Below are positions 35,845 through 43,258 of a stretch of DNA of 64,000 nucleotides, piece by piece. The translations under genes were made by a program, and so were the position numbers. Source of the DNA: Streptomyces sp. Act143 (GTDB lineage: Bacteria > Actinomycetota > Actinomycetes > Streptomycetales > Streptomycetaceae); the NCBI RefSeq assembly GCF_003143935.1, contig NZ_QFRX01000001.1:4134228-4198227 (forward strand). Direction: 5' to 3'. Within the stretch, counting starts at the first letter, position 1, and the number at the start of each line of letters is the position of its first letter. The notes beneath the pieces were generated by a model. That model worked only from the letters and a program-made list of their open reading frames with translations, searched no databases and was not told the DNA's origin.

Positions 35845-36407
35845 TGAGCGAGGTGACCTACGAACGCCACGACGCGGAACATGCCGCCCACCAGCTCGAC
35901 ACGTTCCTCCACGCGTACGAGGAGGTCTACGAGGAGCCGCCGTACTGCGAAGGACCGTCCGACGTAGCCGAGTTCATCCAGCACTACCGGGTCCAGGCCC
36001 GGCGGCCGGGGATGCGCCTGGTTCTGGCCCGCGAGGGCGGCGACGTCGTCGGCTTCACGTACGGCTACTACCTCTCGCCTGACACCCGCTGGTGGCACAA
36101 CCTCCAAGACGTCAGACTGCCTGAGGAGTTCACGCGCGAGGACGGCAGGCGTACGTTCGTCATCATCGAACTGGCCGTGCGCAAGCCGTGGCGGCGGCGC
36201 GGCATCGCTGCCGAACTGCACGCGCGACTCCTGGAAGGGCTGGAAGCCGAGCGGGTCACCCTGACTGTGCGGCCCGAGCCCGAGGCCGCGCCCGCGCGGT
36301 CCGCCTACATCGAGTGGGGTTACCGGAAGGTCGGCGTGTCCCATCCGTGGGACGAGGCACCTCTGTACGACTGCATGCTCCGAGATCTCACAGGCCAGAC
36401 GGTGTAG
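35844..36407 (+). CDS. GNAT family acetyltransferase
   Basis: A 187-residue GNAT. The acetyl-CoA loop reads RKPWRRRGIAAELHARLL (near residue 115), after VIIELAV; the end WGYRKVGVSHPW is typical. The ATG overlaps the stop of the regulator in TGATG. As the partner of the regulator of a peptide cluster it may modify the peptide or protect the producer, but its substrate cannot be read from sequence. Confidence 0.85.
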   Translation: MSEVTYERHDAEHAAHQLDTFLHAYEEVYEEPPYCEGPSDVAEFIQHYRVQARRPGMRLVLAREGGDVVGFTYGYYLSPDTRWWHNLQDVRLPEEFTREDGRRTFVIIELAVRKPWRRRGIAAELHARLLEGLEAERVTLTVRPEPEAAPARSAYIEWGYRKVGVSHPWDEAPLYDCMLRDLTGQTV

Positions 36408-36456
36408 ACGAAGAACCTCCGCCCCGGATGTCAGTGCTGGGTCGTACGGTGTGGGT

Positions 36457-36630
36457 ATGCCCCTGTTTCGACGGCCTCACGGCCAGAAAGCGCCTGCCCG
36501 CGACCAGGTCAACACCCGTATCCGTATCCTGATGGATCAGCCGGAGAGCGCTGAACGCAGCGAGGAGTACCAGAGCCTGCTGCGCACTTGGGCAGAGGCG
36601 ACGCGCAGCGACGTCGAGCCAGCTGCATGA
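36457..36630 (+). CDS. Small basic/acidic protein, 57 residues
   Basis: ATG at 36457 opens a frame of 57 codons beginning MPLFRRPHGQKAPARDQVNTR and ending SDVEPAA, then TGA. It has no Shine-Dalgarno; TACGGT stands six bases before the ATG, so the message may be leaderless. A helical stretch SEEYQSLLRTWAEATRSD is seen. It lies between the GNAT gene and a symmetrical terminator. Function unknown. Confidence 0.55.
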   Translation: MPLFRRPHGQKAPARDQVNTRIRILMDQPESAERSEEYQSLLRTWAEATRSDVEPAA

Positions 36631-36634
36631 CGAA

Positions 36635-36667
36635 GCCCCACCCGTGCCGGGCCGGTTCGGGTGGGGC
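36635..36667. terminator. Terminator between convergent small genes
   Basis: A 9-bp stem GCCCCACCC around a 15-base loop directly follows the stop of the 57-residue gene and precedes the end of the leftward zinc-ribbon gene. It could serve both. Confidence 0.7.
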
Positions 36668-36697
36668 CTCGTGTCCAGGATTCCGCGAGTAGCACGC

Positions 36698-37000
36698 TCA
36701 GCTTGTGGACGTTCCGAACATACCGCCCGAAGCGGACCAGCCGTCGACGACAGGCCGGGCCAGCGCGAAGCTGCGCGGCACCCGCAGCGTCTGTCCGCGC
36801 CGCAGCCCTTCGGTGATCCCCTCGGCGACGTCTTTCCCGAACCGCTCCACGGCGAGGAGCGCCTGGCCGTGCGCGCACTCCCGGCACGACACCCGCCCAT
36901 AGCCGCGCGTGCACACCCGGTGCCCCGCCTCGACGGCGTGCGTGTCGACCGGATGCCAGCACAGCGGGCACAGTCCGGCCGGCTCGTGAGACTCCGTCAC
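36698..37000 (-). CDS. Small zinc-ribbon-like protein
   Basis: A 100-residue protein with the pairs CPLC (near residue 11) and, after CTRG, CREC (near 40), enough for one Zn ribbon. The C-terminal half is Arg/Gly-rich with no motif. GTG at 37000 overlaps the upstream stop in GTGA, so it is coupled to the gene at 36997. Small proteins of this form are common on Streptomyces integrative elements and phages. Function unknown. Confidence 0.6.
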   Translation of the reverse strand: MTESHEPAGLCPLCWHPVDTHAVEAGHRVCTRGYGRVSCRECAHGQALLAVERFGKDVAEGITEGLRRGQTLRVPRSFALARPVVDGWSASGGMFGTSTS

Positions 37001-37410
37001 CACACCTCACGCTCCGGCGGCTCCTGACCTTCGTGCGCGTCGTCGAAGTGCGCCAGGATCGCCGCCTCCACCCGCTGACGGAACTGGTGGGCGCGCTGCT
37101 CTGCCCGCTCGGAGAAGACCCGGCTGATCTCCTCCGGGCCGGCGCTCAGCGGCACGCTGATCGGGTCTACGTCATCCGCGTACATGTCCTCTTCGTGCGC
37201 CCAGCCGCAGCCGAGGATGCACGCGAAACGGACGATGCCACTACCCGGGTGAGGCCACAGCGGCGGCACGTCTGGTTCCGGGATGATCGTGCGCTGAGGG
37301 ATGCGGGCCGCGTCCGCGCGGCGAGCGGCCTCCATCTCGGCGAACAGTTCACGGGTGGACTTCTGCGGCAGGCGGGCCAGCAGGTCGTCAAGGTCGGTGT
37401 CGGCGGTCAC
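36997..37410 (-). CDS. Small protein of unknown function, coupled to the zinc-ribbon gene
   Basis: A 137-residue protein. Residues 1-45 are helical and charged (TDLDDLLARLPQKSTRELFAEMEAARRADAARIPQ). The middle has CILGCGWAHEED, one CxxxC pair. GTG at 37410 has GGAGG five bases upstream; a longer in-frame reading overlaps the tRNA and is rejected. The gene starts 72 bases after the tRNA on the same strand. Confidence 0.6.
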   Translation of the reverse strand: MTADTDLDDLLARLPQKSTRELFAEMEAARRADAARIPQRTIIPEPDVPPLWPHPGSGIVRFACILGCGWAHEEDMYADDVDPISVPLSAGPEEISRVFSERAEQRAHQFRQRVEAAILAHFDDAHEGQEPPEREVW

Positions 37411-37481
37411 GGTGTCCTCCGTCTCATGCGGCGGACAGGATGCCACAAACAGGACAGCCCGCCTCATGGAGGCGGGCTGGG

Positions 37482-37555
37482 TGCCCGGGGTGGGGTTCGA
37501 ACCCACACTTGACCGCGTTTAAGGCGGCTGCGTCTCCCAATTGCGCCACCCGGGC
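37482..37555 (-). tRNA. tRNA with UAA anticodon, Leu-like body but short variable loop
   Basis: The cloverleaf is clear on the minus strand: 7-bp acceptor GCCCGGG/CCCGGGC, D-arm with GG, 5-bp anticodon stem GCCGC/GCGGT enclosing CUUAAAC (anticodon UAA), and T-arm GTGGG-TTCGAAC-CCCAC. The discriminator is A. The D-arm TGGCGCAATTGGGAGACGC is of the tRNA-Leu type, yet the variable loop is only five bases (CAAGT), while normal tRNA-Leu and bldA have a long arm. CCA is not encoded exactly (ACCCA follows). It would read UUA codons if charged. It may be a phage or island tRNA, or a degenerate copy. Confidence 0.75.
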
Positions 37556-37810
37556 CGAGGTCAGACGGCGTTCTCCCGAACGCCTCTTCTCGTGCCAACG
37601 GGTCTTGCACTGCGCCGAGTTGTAGAGCCGTCTGCGCGGGGCAACCTTACTGCGCCCGCGTGACGGCCCATCACATGCGCCTCCACGAAGCGGCTTTGGC
37701 CATGACTCCCCCTGACTATGCGTCTGGCATGTGGAACCAGCCTCTCTTAGACCAGCGTGCCGACGCAGGGGGGATTTCGGTCAACGATCGTGCATAAACG
37801 CCCGAAAGGT

Positions 37811-37846
37811 GGACGCCCGCCCCCGGCGCACGAGGGGCGGGCGTCC
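37811..37846 (-). terminator. Terminator of the phage late operon
   Basis: A perfect 13-bp stem GGACGCCCGCCCC with a 10-base loop directly follows the stop of the last phage gene. The 37556-37810 gap between it and the tRNA holds no gene; AGACGGC and GCCGTCT arms at about 37562 and 37633 form a loose inverted repeat that might include an attachment site. Confidence 0.85.
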
Positions 37847-37848
37847 GC

Positions 37849-38256
37849 TCAGCGGCCGGACGATTCGTCCGGCGGGTCCGGCTGGGCCGCAAGGATCGGC
37901 GGCTCGGAAGGCGGCTCTTGCGTGCACGGGTCCGGGCACAGGATGGCCAGCCGGTCGTTCGCCTGGTTCACGGCGTCCCGCAGGCTGTCGCCGCCGTTCG
38001 GATACACCTCGTGGTAGACCCGGGCCAGACGCTCCTCCATGCCCGCCATCCGCTCAAGGACCCCCGGCCGAGCCGGTACGCCGGGGCGGGGGCCTTCGCC
38101 GTACCAGTCGTCGAGGAACTGCGTGGTCCGCTGGAACAGCTGGAGTGCCGCCCGGCCGACTCGCCAGACCGCGGTGCCGACGCCGAGCAGTAGCGATATC
38201 GCCCCGCCCCACACCAGCACCCCGTCGACGGCGGGCACCCCCGTGCTCATGTCCAT
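37849..38256 (-). CDS. Small membrane protein of the lysis module
   Basis: A 135-residue protein with one membrane helix near the start (VLVWGGAISLLLGVGTAVWRVGRAA, about 12-36), then an amphipathic, charged region and a Pro-rich end. It follows the holin with the stop and start sharing a base (TGATG), as holin/antiholin or spanin-like partners do. Last gene before the late terminator. Confidence 0.72.
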   Translation of the reverse strand: MDMSTGVPAVDGVLVWGGAISLLLGVGTAVWRVGRAALQLFQRTTQFLDDWYGEGPRPGVPARPGVLERMAGMEERLARVYHEVYPNGGDSLRDAVNQANDRLAILCPDPCTQEPPSEPPILAAQPDPPDESSGR

Positions 38257-38489
38257 CACCTCCGCTCCTTTCCCAGATCGGGACGCGGGGTGTGCCTTGC
38301 CTTCCAGCCGGCCGCGAACGTGAGCAGACCGGGGACCAGGGCGAGGACGAGCGGGCTGAGGCTGTCCGGCAACGGCTCCAGAATCCGCGCGTTGTCCTGG
38401 ACAGCGCCCAGGACACCGAGAAGCCCGGACGACGCCAGGTAGGCCGCGGCGGTCGCCCAGCCCACCTTGTGCTCGATGGGACCGGCCAT
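38256..38489 (-). CDS. Holin
   Basis: A 77-residue protein with two hydrophobic helices (WATAAAYLASSGLLGVLGAV, about 11-30; LSPLVLALVPGLLTFAAGW, about 44-62) and a basic end HTPRPDLGKERR. It starts three bases after the endolysin stop. Size, two helices and place next to the amidase indicate a class II-like holin that lets the endolysin reach the wall. Confidence 0.82.
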   Translation of the reverse strand: MAGPIEHKVGWATAAAYLASSGLLGVLGAVQDNARILEPLPDSLSPLVLALVPGLLTFAAGWKARHTPRPDLGKERR

Positions 38490-38492
38490 CGG

Positions 38493-39587
38493 TCAGTCCT
38501 CCTTCCAGACCAGGGCCTTCAGCACAGCGCTGACGACCTCGATCCCGGTGTCGGCCTGGTTCAGCAGCCGCACCCGCATCGTCCGGCCCTCTCCGAGTCG
38601 GTTCACCAGCGGGATGGTGCGGAACGTGCCGCCCGCCGTGCCGATCACCTCGTCGATGGGGTGCTCCTGCTTGAGCGTCGTCCCCTCGTACTCGGACTGG
38701 CGGACCTGGACGACGTCGCCCTCCGCCAGGCCCTCGAAGCGCAGGCCGAGGGTGCCGGTGAAGCGGGCCGCGCCCGCGACGAACACCGCGCCGTTCGCGG
38801 GGTGGTCGCCGGGCTCGTCGTTCCACTCCTGCGTGAACGGGATCTCGGTCCACTCGCCGGGCGCCAGCTGGTAGCCGTGGACCAGGCCGAGATTGACGTA
38901 TGCGGGCTGCATGGGGGTCGTCTCCTGTGCTGTTGGCGGGCTCCAGCTCGCCGGATGCGCCAGGCGCTCGGCGACGTCGGCGCGGAACTGCGCCATGGTG
39001 AAGGTGAACCGGCCGCGCTTGGCGTAGCCCTCGACCGGGCCGGCCGGATCGGGCTTGCCCTCGACCGAGGTCTCCAGGTGCCCGGCGGCACTGGCCGCAC
39101 TCCAGGCGTGGAGGCGGCACAGCGCGGCGTCGAAGCGGACCCAGGTGTCGTACTGGGCGCGCGTGTAGACGTCTGCACCGTTGCCCAAGTTCTCGACTTC
39201 GAGCCCGTAAAGGGCGTCGTTGCCGTCGACGGTGCTGGACTTGTCCTGCTTGGGCAGCGGCTTCTCGGCGACGATCGCGTTGAAGACGTTGGTCGCCACC
39301 AAGCCCGCGTGGTTGGCGCGGCCGTCGGCGACCAGGACCAGTTCGCCGCTCTTGGGCAGGTAGGCGTGCGCGAGCGGCGGAGGCAGGCCGGGCCGGCCCC
39401 CCGTTGCGATCGTCGTCAGCGAGTTGGTGCCTGCGGTGTGGTGGTTGAGGATGCCGTGGACGGGGCCGAAAACCTTGCCCGTCGCGGCGTCCCGGCCGCG
39501 CTCGGTCCACCCGGGGTACTCGGTGAACCGGACGCCTTCCGCCTTGAGCGCGGCGCGCCACTGCGCAGGGGTCGCAGGCTGCGCCAC
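38493..39587 (-). CDS. Endolysin: N-acetylmuramoyl-L-alanine amidase with extra C-terminal beta domain
   Basis: A 364-residue lysis enzyme. Residues about 30-175 form an amidase_2/PGRP domain with Zn His in ILNHHTAGT (near 48) and YGLEVENLG near 130. A Pro/Thr linker near 215-222 leads to a C-terminal half of about 140 residues (AYVNLGLVHGYQLAPGEWTEIPF...GAVFVAGAARFTGTLGLRFEGLAEGDVVQVRQ), a jelly-roll-like domain resembling the small fibre proteins at 59.5-61.3 kb rather than a known wall-binding domain. That is unusual for an endolysin. The start follows the upstream stop by one base. Confidence 0.88.
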   Translation of the reverse strand: MAQPATPAQWRAALKAEGVRFTEYPGWTERGRDAATGKVFGPVHGILNHHTAGTNSLTTIATGGRPGLPPPLAHAYLPKSGELVLVADGRANHAGLVATNVFNAIVAEKPLPKQDKSSTVDGNDALYGLEVENLGNGADVYTRAQYDTWVRFDAALCRLHAWSAASAAGHLETSVEGKPDPAGPVEGYAKRGRFTFTMAQFRADVAERLAHPASWSPPTAQETTPMQPAYVNLGLVHGYQLAPGEWTEIPFTQEWNDEPGDHPANGAVFVAGAARFTGTLGLRFEGLAEGDVVQVRQSEYEGTTLKQEHPIDEVIGTAGGTFRTIPLVNRLGEGRTMRVRLLNQADTGIEVVSAVLKALVWKED

Positions 39588-39588
39588 C

Positions 39589-39891
39589 TCACACCTCCTC
39601 GGCCGGGCCGGTGTAGCCGCTCAGCCGCCGGGCGGTCGCCTCGGGAACGCTCAGCGCCAGGAGCGCCTGGTAGTCCTCCAAGCTCTGCTGCTGCTCCTGG
39701 TCGTGCAGCTCGGCCTCGGCGTCCGCGTTCGTCTGCTCGATGGCGGCGAGTTGCTGCGCGTACTCCTCGGCGGTGATCTCGGTCCCGCCCGGCGGCGGCG
39801 GAACCGGCTCACCGGTGTCCGTCACGGTCCGCTTGCTCACCGAGCCGTCCGCGTACTGGTAGTACAGGGTCCTGTCTGCCACGGAGGCCAC
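39589..39891 (-). CDS. Small fibre-associated protein of the EITAEEY type
   Basis: A 100-residue protein: a short beta start (RTLYYQYADGSVSKRTV), PPPPG, then EITAEEYAQQLAAIEQTNADAEAELHDQ helix. Similar start-Pro-EITAEEY architecture recurs at 57897-58172, and related helical ends occur at 41117-41458. Each lies just after a fibre gene, so a fibre chaperone or fibre tip role is likely. Confidence 0.7.
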   Translation of the reverse strand: MASVADRTLYYQYADGSVSKRTVTDTGEPVPPPPGGTEITAEEYAQQLAAIEQTNADAEAELHDQEQQQSLEDYQALLALSVPEATARRLSGYTGPAEEV

Positions 39892-39892
39892 C

Positions 39893-41056
39893 TCACAGGT
39901 TGAAGACGAAGGCGCGGATGATGGTCTGAATCCGCTGATAGGTAGCCCCGTTGGACCCGAGCCCCATGGTCACGGGGAGCGGCTCGACGAGCGTTCCACC
40001 AGGCGCGATGGTGCGGTGGTACGCCTTCGTCGTCTGCCAGTGGATGTTGTTCTGGACGCTGTTGCCGCGGTTCTCGAAGTAGACCGTGTCGTCGCCGCCC
40101 ATTCCGTACATGGCCGTGGCGTTGACCGGCAGCCGCAGGTCGACGTCCACCTCGATCTCGACGATGACGAAGGCGTCCCGGCAGGGATCGGGGTTGGTGA
40201 TGGACAGCGAGCGCGTGACGACCGTCGCCTCGGTGACCGTGGGCACGATGAGCGACGGGTACGCCTGGTCGACGAGGTCCGAGAGGTACGTCGCCCGGGG
40301 GCGCGGCTCGCTGCGGAGCTGGCCGGTGCTGTCGCAGTAGACCTGACCGGCCTCCGTGTCGAGGTCGCAGGGGTAGCCCCAGGCGCCAACGGACGCGGCG
40401 AGCGGGGCTCCTGCCGAGCCGTCACCGGTCAGGCCGCACTCGGTGGCGATCTCTGCGAACAGGCCGTCGGGACCGGCCTGGAGCAGGTTCGGCCCGCCTC
40501 CGGGCGGTGCCGGGTCCACGATGACGGCGGCGCTCACGTCGTACGGATCACCCGCAGTTCCGGTGCCCGTCACCGTCATGTCGACGGTCGGGGTGTCAGT
40601 CGCTTCCAGCGCCGTGGCGCCCGCGACCGGGGTATAGAGCCCGCCGTCAGTGCCGATCGTCGTCTGGTTTCCTGCGTCGCCGCTGATCTGCGCCTCGATC
40701 ACGCCCGTCGCGGGGTCGTAGCCGATGCCGTCCCCGGCCGACAGGCAGCCGCGCACGTCCGCGCACTCAACGAACAGACCGTCAGGACCGCTGTGGACCA
40801 GGTTGCTTCCGCCGCCCGGCGGGGCCGGGTCGAGGATCACCGCGGCGCTCACCACGTACGGATCGCCTGCCGTACCGGTGCCGCTGACCGTGGTGTCCAC
40901 AGTCGGCGTGTCCCCGGCCTGCACGGGTGTGGGGGTGGCGGCCGCGTCGGAGCTGATGACGTAGGGGCTGCTCGGGCTGCCGCTGCCGTCCACCGTGACG
41001 CCAGGGCCGGCGGTCACAGTGCAGGTGCACCGGCGGCTGCATCCGCAGTTGGACAA
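39893..41056 (-). CDS. Repeat-built tail fibre protein with Cys-rich start
   Basis: A 387-residue protein from a TTG start at 41056, chosen because AGGAG stands eight bases upstream, the 19-bp phage element is 32 bases upstream, and the resulting start SNCGCSRRCTCTV matches the Cys-rich starts of two paralogues. Repeats of about 45 residues follow (TVDTTVSGTGTAGDPYVVSAAVI ... SNLVHSGPDGLFVECADVRGCLSAGDGI), then a C-terminal domain with no repeat (YLSDLVDQAYPSLIVPTVTEATVVTRSLSITNPD...) that may meet the receptor. Shares the repeats with 58183-59472. Confidence 0.8.
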   Translation of the reverse strand: MSNCGCSRRCTCTVTAGPGVTVDGSGSPSSPYVISSDAAATPTPVQAGDTPTVDTTVSGTGTAGDPYVVSAAVILDPAPPGGGSNLVHSGPDGLFVECADVRGCLSAGDGIGYDPATGVIEAQISGDAGNQTTIGTDGGLYTPVAGATALEATDTPTVDMTVTGTGTAGDPYDVSAAVIVDPAPPGGGPNLLQAGPDGLFAEIATECGLTGDGSAGAPLAASVGAWGYPCDLDTEAGQVYCDSTGQLRSEPRPRATYLSDLVDQAYPSLIVPTVTEATVVTRSLSITNPDPCRDAFVIVEIEVDVDLRLPVNATAMYGMGGDDTVYFENRGNSVQNNIHWQTTKAYHRTIAPGGTLVEPLPVTMGLGSNGATYQRIQTIIRAFVFNL

Positions 41057-41087
41057 GGAGATCACTCCTGAGGTGGAGAGTCCTTGC

Positions 41088-41106
41088 CCGGCCCAGAACC
41101 AGCGGC
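41088..41106 (-). promoter_or_regulatory. Phage start-associated 19-bp element, copy 1
   Basis: CCGGCCCAGAACCAGCGGC on the plus strand (read GCCGCTGGTTCTGGGCCGG toward the gene). It ends 32 bases before the TTG of the fibre gene at 41056. Consensus of all copies: CCGGCCYANNACCAGCRGC. Confidence 0.8.
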
Positions 41107-41116
41107 TACCAGGAGT

Positions 41117-41458
41117 CTAGCTACCGGCGCCCGTCAGCAGCGGATCGTCGTCGAGCGGCCCTCCGTGCCCGGACAGGGCCCGCGCGGTCGCCTCGGGGAT
41201 GCTGGCCGCCACCAGGTCCTCGTACTGCTGCCTACGGGCGTCTTTCTCCGCGGCGAGCATCTCCGCCACGCGGGCGTCGTGCTGTTCCCGCAGCGTCGCC
41301 CGCAGCTCCTCGTAGACCTCTTCGGTCACGAACTTCGCGCCCTCAGGCAGCTCCGGGTCCAGCCCGACGCCGACCTCCATCCGGCCGAGGACGCCGTCCG
41401 CGAACTGCACGAACCGCGTCTCCAGCTCGCCCACGGGCAGGCCAGGGATGTCCAGCAT
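41117..41458 (-). CDS. Small helical fibre-associated protein
   Basis: A 113-residue protein with a short beta start (MLDIPGLPVGELETRFVQFADGVLGRMEVG) and a long helix (VTEEVYEELRATLREQHDARVAEMLAAEKDARRQQYEDLVAASIPEATARALSGHGG). The end IPEATARALSG matches VPEATARRLSG of the protein at 39589, so the two are related. It lies just after a fibre gene. ATG at 41458. Confidence 0.72.
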   Translation of the reverse strand: MLDIPGLPVGELETRFVQFADGVLGRMEVGVGLDPELPEGAKFVTEEVYEELRATLREQHDARVAEMLAAEKDARRQQYEDLVAASIPEATARALSGHGGPLDDDPLLTGAGS

Positions 41459-41467
41459 GGCGCCTCC

Positions 41468-42304
41468 TCACAGACTGATGATCATGGCCCGCATGATGAA
41501 GACGATCGAGTAGTAGTAGGCCCCGCCGCTGCCTCGGCCACCCGTCGCGGTCAGCGTGATCGGCGCGGACGCCCCCGGGGCGAGGGTGAAGCTCTCGGCC
41601 AGGAACTTGGTGCCCTGGGAGTGGACGCCGACGATCGAGCCCGTGCCGGTGTTGCGCATGTAGAACATCTCGTCGGACGCCACCCCGGTTCCGCCAGCGG
41701 CACCGGCCGGGAGAACCATCCAGACGTCGATCTCGCGCTCCGTGAACACCTTCGCCGGACGGCAGGTGTCCGGGTTGGTGATATTCACCGAGAACGTGTC
41801 CAGGGCCGTGTTCTGCGCGGCCGGGATCGGCACGTCGTTGTAGTCGCGGCTCTCGGAGTAGCTCGTGAACGACACCATGCCGCGTGGCTCGGAGCGCAAC
41901 CGGCCCTGGCTGTCGCAGGCGACGACGCCGCCGAAGGTGTCGACGCTGCATGGGTACGGCCATGCCTGAGTGTTCGCCTTGACCGGGCTGCCCGCGGTCC
42001 CGTTGCCGGACAGGCCGCAGCCGGTGAGGACCTGCCCGCCGGCCGTGGGTACCAGGAGCCCGCCGTCGGGGCCGATGCTGACGTTGTTCCCGGCCTGCCC
42101 CGACAGGTGGGCGGCGATCACACCCGAGCCCTGGTCGTAGGTGATGCCGGGGCCACCGGACAGACACGGCCGGACGGCTTCGCACGGCACCTCGGCCGAG
42201 ACCACGTAGGGGTTGGCAGCGGAACCGGACCCGCTGATCGTGACGTTGTCACCGGCCTGCACCGTGCAGTCGCACTGGCCTCCGCCACAGCCGCATCGCG
42301 CCAC
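41468..42304 (-). CDS. Tail fibre protein with Cys-rich start
   Basis: A 278-residue paralogue of 39893-41056. The GTG at 42304 gives the start ARCGCGGGQCDCTVQAGDNVTISGSGSAANPYVVSAEV, the same layout as its paralogues, and lies 32 bases after the 19-bp element. The middle has PCLSGGPGITYDQGSGVIAAHLSGQAGNNVSIGPDGGLLVP, a shortened version of the shared repeat. The C-terminal 160 residues differ and end in IVFIMRAMIISL, like the IIRAFVFNL end of the paralogue. Confidence 0.8.
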   Translation of the reverse strand: MARCGCGGGQCDCTVQAGDNVTISGSGSAANPYVVSAEVPCEAVRPCLSGGPGITYDQGSGVIAAHLSGQAGNNVSIGPDGGLLVPTAGGQVLTGCGLSGNGTAGSPVKANTQAWPYPCSVDTFGGVVACDSQGRLRSEPRGMVSFTSYSESRDYNDVPIPAAQNTALDTFSVNITNPDTCRPAKVFTEREIDVWMVLPAGAAGGTGVASDEMFYMRNTGTGSIVGVHSQGTKFLAESFTLAPGASAPITLTATGGRGSGGAYYYSIVFIMRAMIISL

Positions 42305-42335
42305 AGTCCCACCGTCCTTGCGGGGTTGTCTCGGC

Positions 42336-42354
42336 CCGGCCCAGAACCAGCGGC
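42336..42354 (-). promoter_or_regulatory. Phage start-associated 19-bp element, copy 2
   Basis: Identical to copy 1. It ends 32 bases before the GTG at 42304. Confidence 0.8.
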
Positions 42355-42378
42355 GCGCAGGGTCGAGTCTATCGACGG

Positions 42379-42505
42379 CCCTGCGGATGCCGTCCGGACG
42401 CGTCCGCGGATGGCATCCGGACACTATCCGGATGCCGCAGCGTCCACGCCTGTGACCTGGGCGGATGTCGTCCGGATGCCGTCCGGACGCGGCGTCCGGA
42501 CGCGG
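42379..42505. repeat. Array of CCGGA-containing short repeats
   Basis: GTCCGGATGCC, GTCCGGACGCG and their inverted forms recur seven or more times between the Gly-rich fibre gene stop and the next 19-bp element. Many units are palindromic (TCCGGA). Possible terminator, binding array or recombination spot between fibre genes. Confidence 0.65.
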
Positions 42506-43228
42506 TCAGGCGAACAGCCAGACGATCACGATGCCGTCATTGCCGGGGGTCCCGTTGACGCTGTCGCCGTCCCGGGCGAGGGCGCCGCCCGCGCCGCCGC
42601 CGAAGCCTCGTGCACCGCCGCCCGCGCCACTGGACGCGCGCTGCCAGCCGCCATGCCCGAGCCGCGCCTCACCTCCCGGACCGGACTGCCCCTGCCCGCC
42701 GTCGAGGCGGATAGAGCCGCCACTGGCGCCGCCGCCCTGGGACACGTCGCCAATCCCAGCAAGCGGACCAGCCACCCCCGAGAAGCAGGTGGGCGCGGAG
42801 CCCGACGTCATGACGACTTGCCCGCCGAAGCCGCCGTTCGCCGTGCACAGCCCGCCGAAGCTGGAGTTGCCGCCATTGCCGCCGTCGACCGTCGGCGTGC
42901 CCGCGGTGCCGCCCGCGCCCACGATGACCGTCTCGCTCGCGCCGAGCGCCGACGCCTCGATCAGCCGCTCCGAGTACCCGCCGCCCGTGCCACCTGGGTG
43001 CGCGACAAGCTGATTGGCGCTCGCCTTCGCCCCGGCCGCACCTCCCCCGGCCGCCTGCACCTGAACGAAAACCCGCGCGAGCCAGGGATAGTCGGCCTTC
43101 TCGAACGTGTCGTTGCCGGGGTCCTTGAAGTACACGATCTGCCGGAGATCGGCACTGCCCGGGACGATCGTCAGCCGGCCATCGTCGCCGACGTCGAAGT
43201 ACTCCGGGTCCACGCACACTGCGGCCAG
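42506..43228 (-). CDS. Glycine-rich tail fibre protein, probable CTG start
   Basis: A 240-residue protein. After a 90-residue head (VCVDPEYFDVGDDGRLTIVPG...YPWLARVFVQVQAAGGGA) comes a Gly-rich run with short GGxG turns typical of phage receptor-binding domains, ending GNDGIVIVWLFA. The start is uncertain: a CTG at 43228 has AGGAGG eight bases upstream and lies 31 bases from the 19-bp element, the same spacing as in the other genes; GTG codons at 43237 and 43219 fit worse. The mature start LAAVC then matches the MAKCC/VARCG starts of its neighbours. Confidence 0.75.
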   Translation of the reverse strand: MAAVCVDPEYFDVGDDGRLTIVPGSADLRQIVYFKDPGNDTFEKADYPWLARVFVQVQAAGGGAAGAKASANQLVAHPGGTGGGYSERLIEASALGASETVIVGAGGTAGTPTVDGGNGGNSSFGGLCTANGGFGGQVVMTSGSAPTCFSGVAGPLAGIGDVSQGGGASGGSIRLDGGQGQSGPGGEARLGHGGWQRASSGAGGGARGFGGGAGGALARDGDSVNGTPGNDGIVIVWLFA

Positions 43229-43258
43229 CGGACTCACCTCCTGCGGTGCGAAGTGAGT

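Noticed and set aside
37411..37506. Longer start for the protein at 36997
   Set aside because: It would overlap the tRNA; GTG at 37410 has GGAGG at good spacing.
37482..37555. Simple attL of the right-hand prophage at the tRNA
   Set aside because: The tRNA 5' end, not its 3' end, faces the phage genes, and no second copy of its 3' end is visible in the window.
37482..37555. The tRNA as bldA itself
   Set aside because: It lacks the long variable arm that tRNA-Leu requires; the anticodon alone is not enough.
40016..41071. Large plus-strand frames opposite the fibre and tail genes
   Set aside because: They are shadows of clear minus-strand genes; translations are Arg/Val/Gly-rich and lack domains.
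42379..42505. CRISPR array
   Set aside because: Units are 10-12 bp, palindromic and irregularly spaced, with no equal-length unique spacers.
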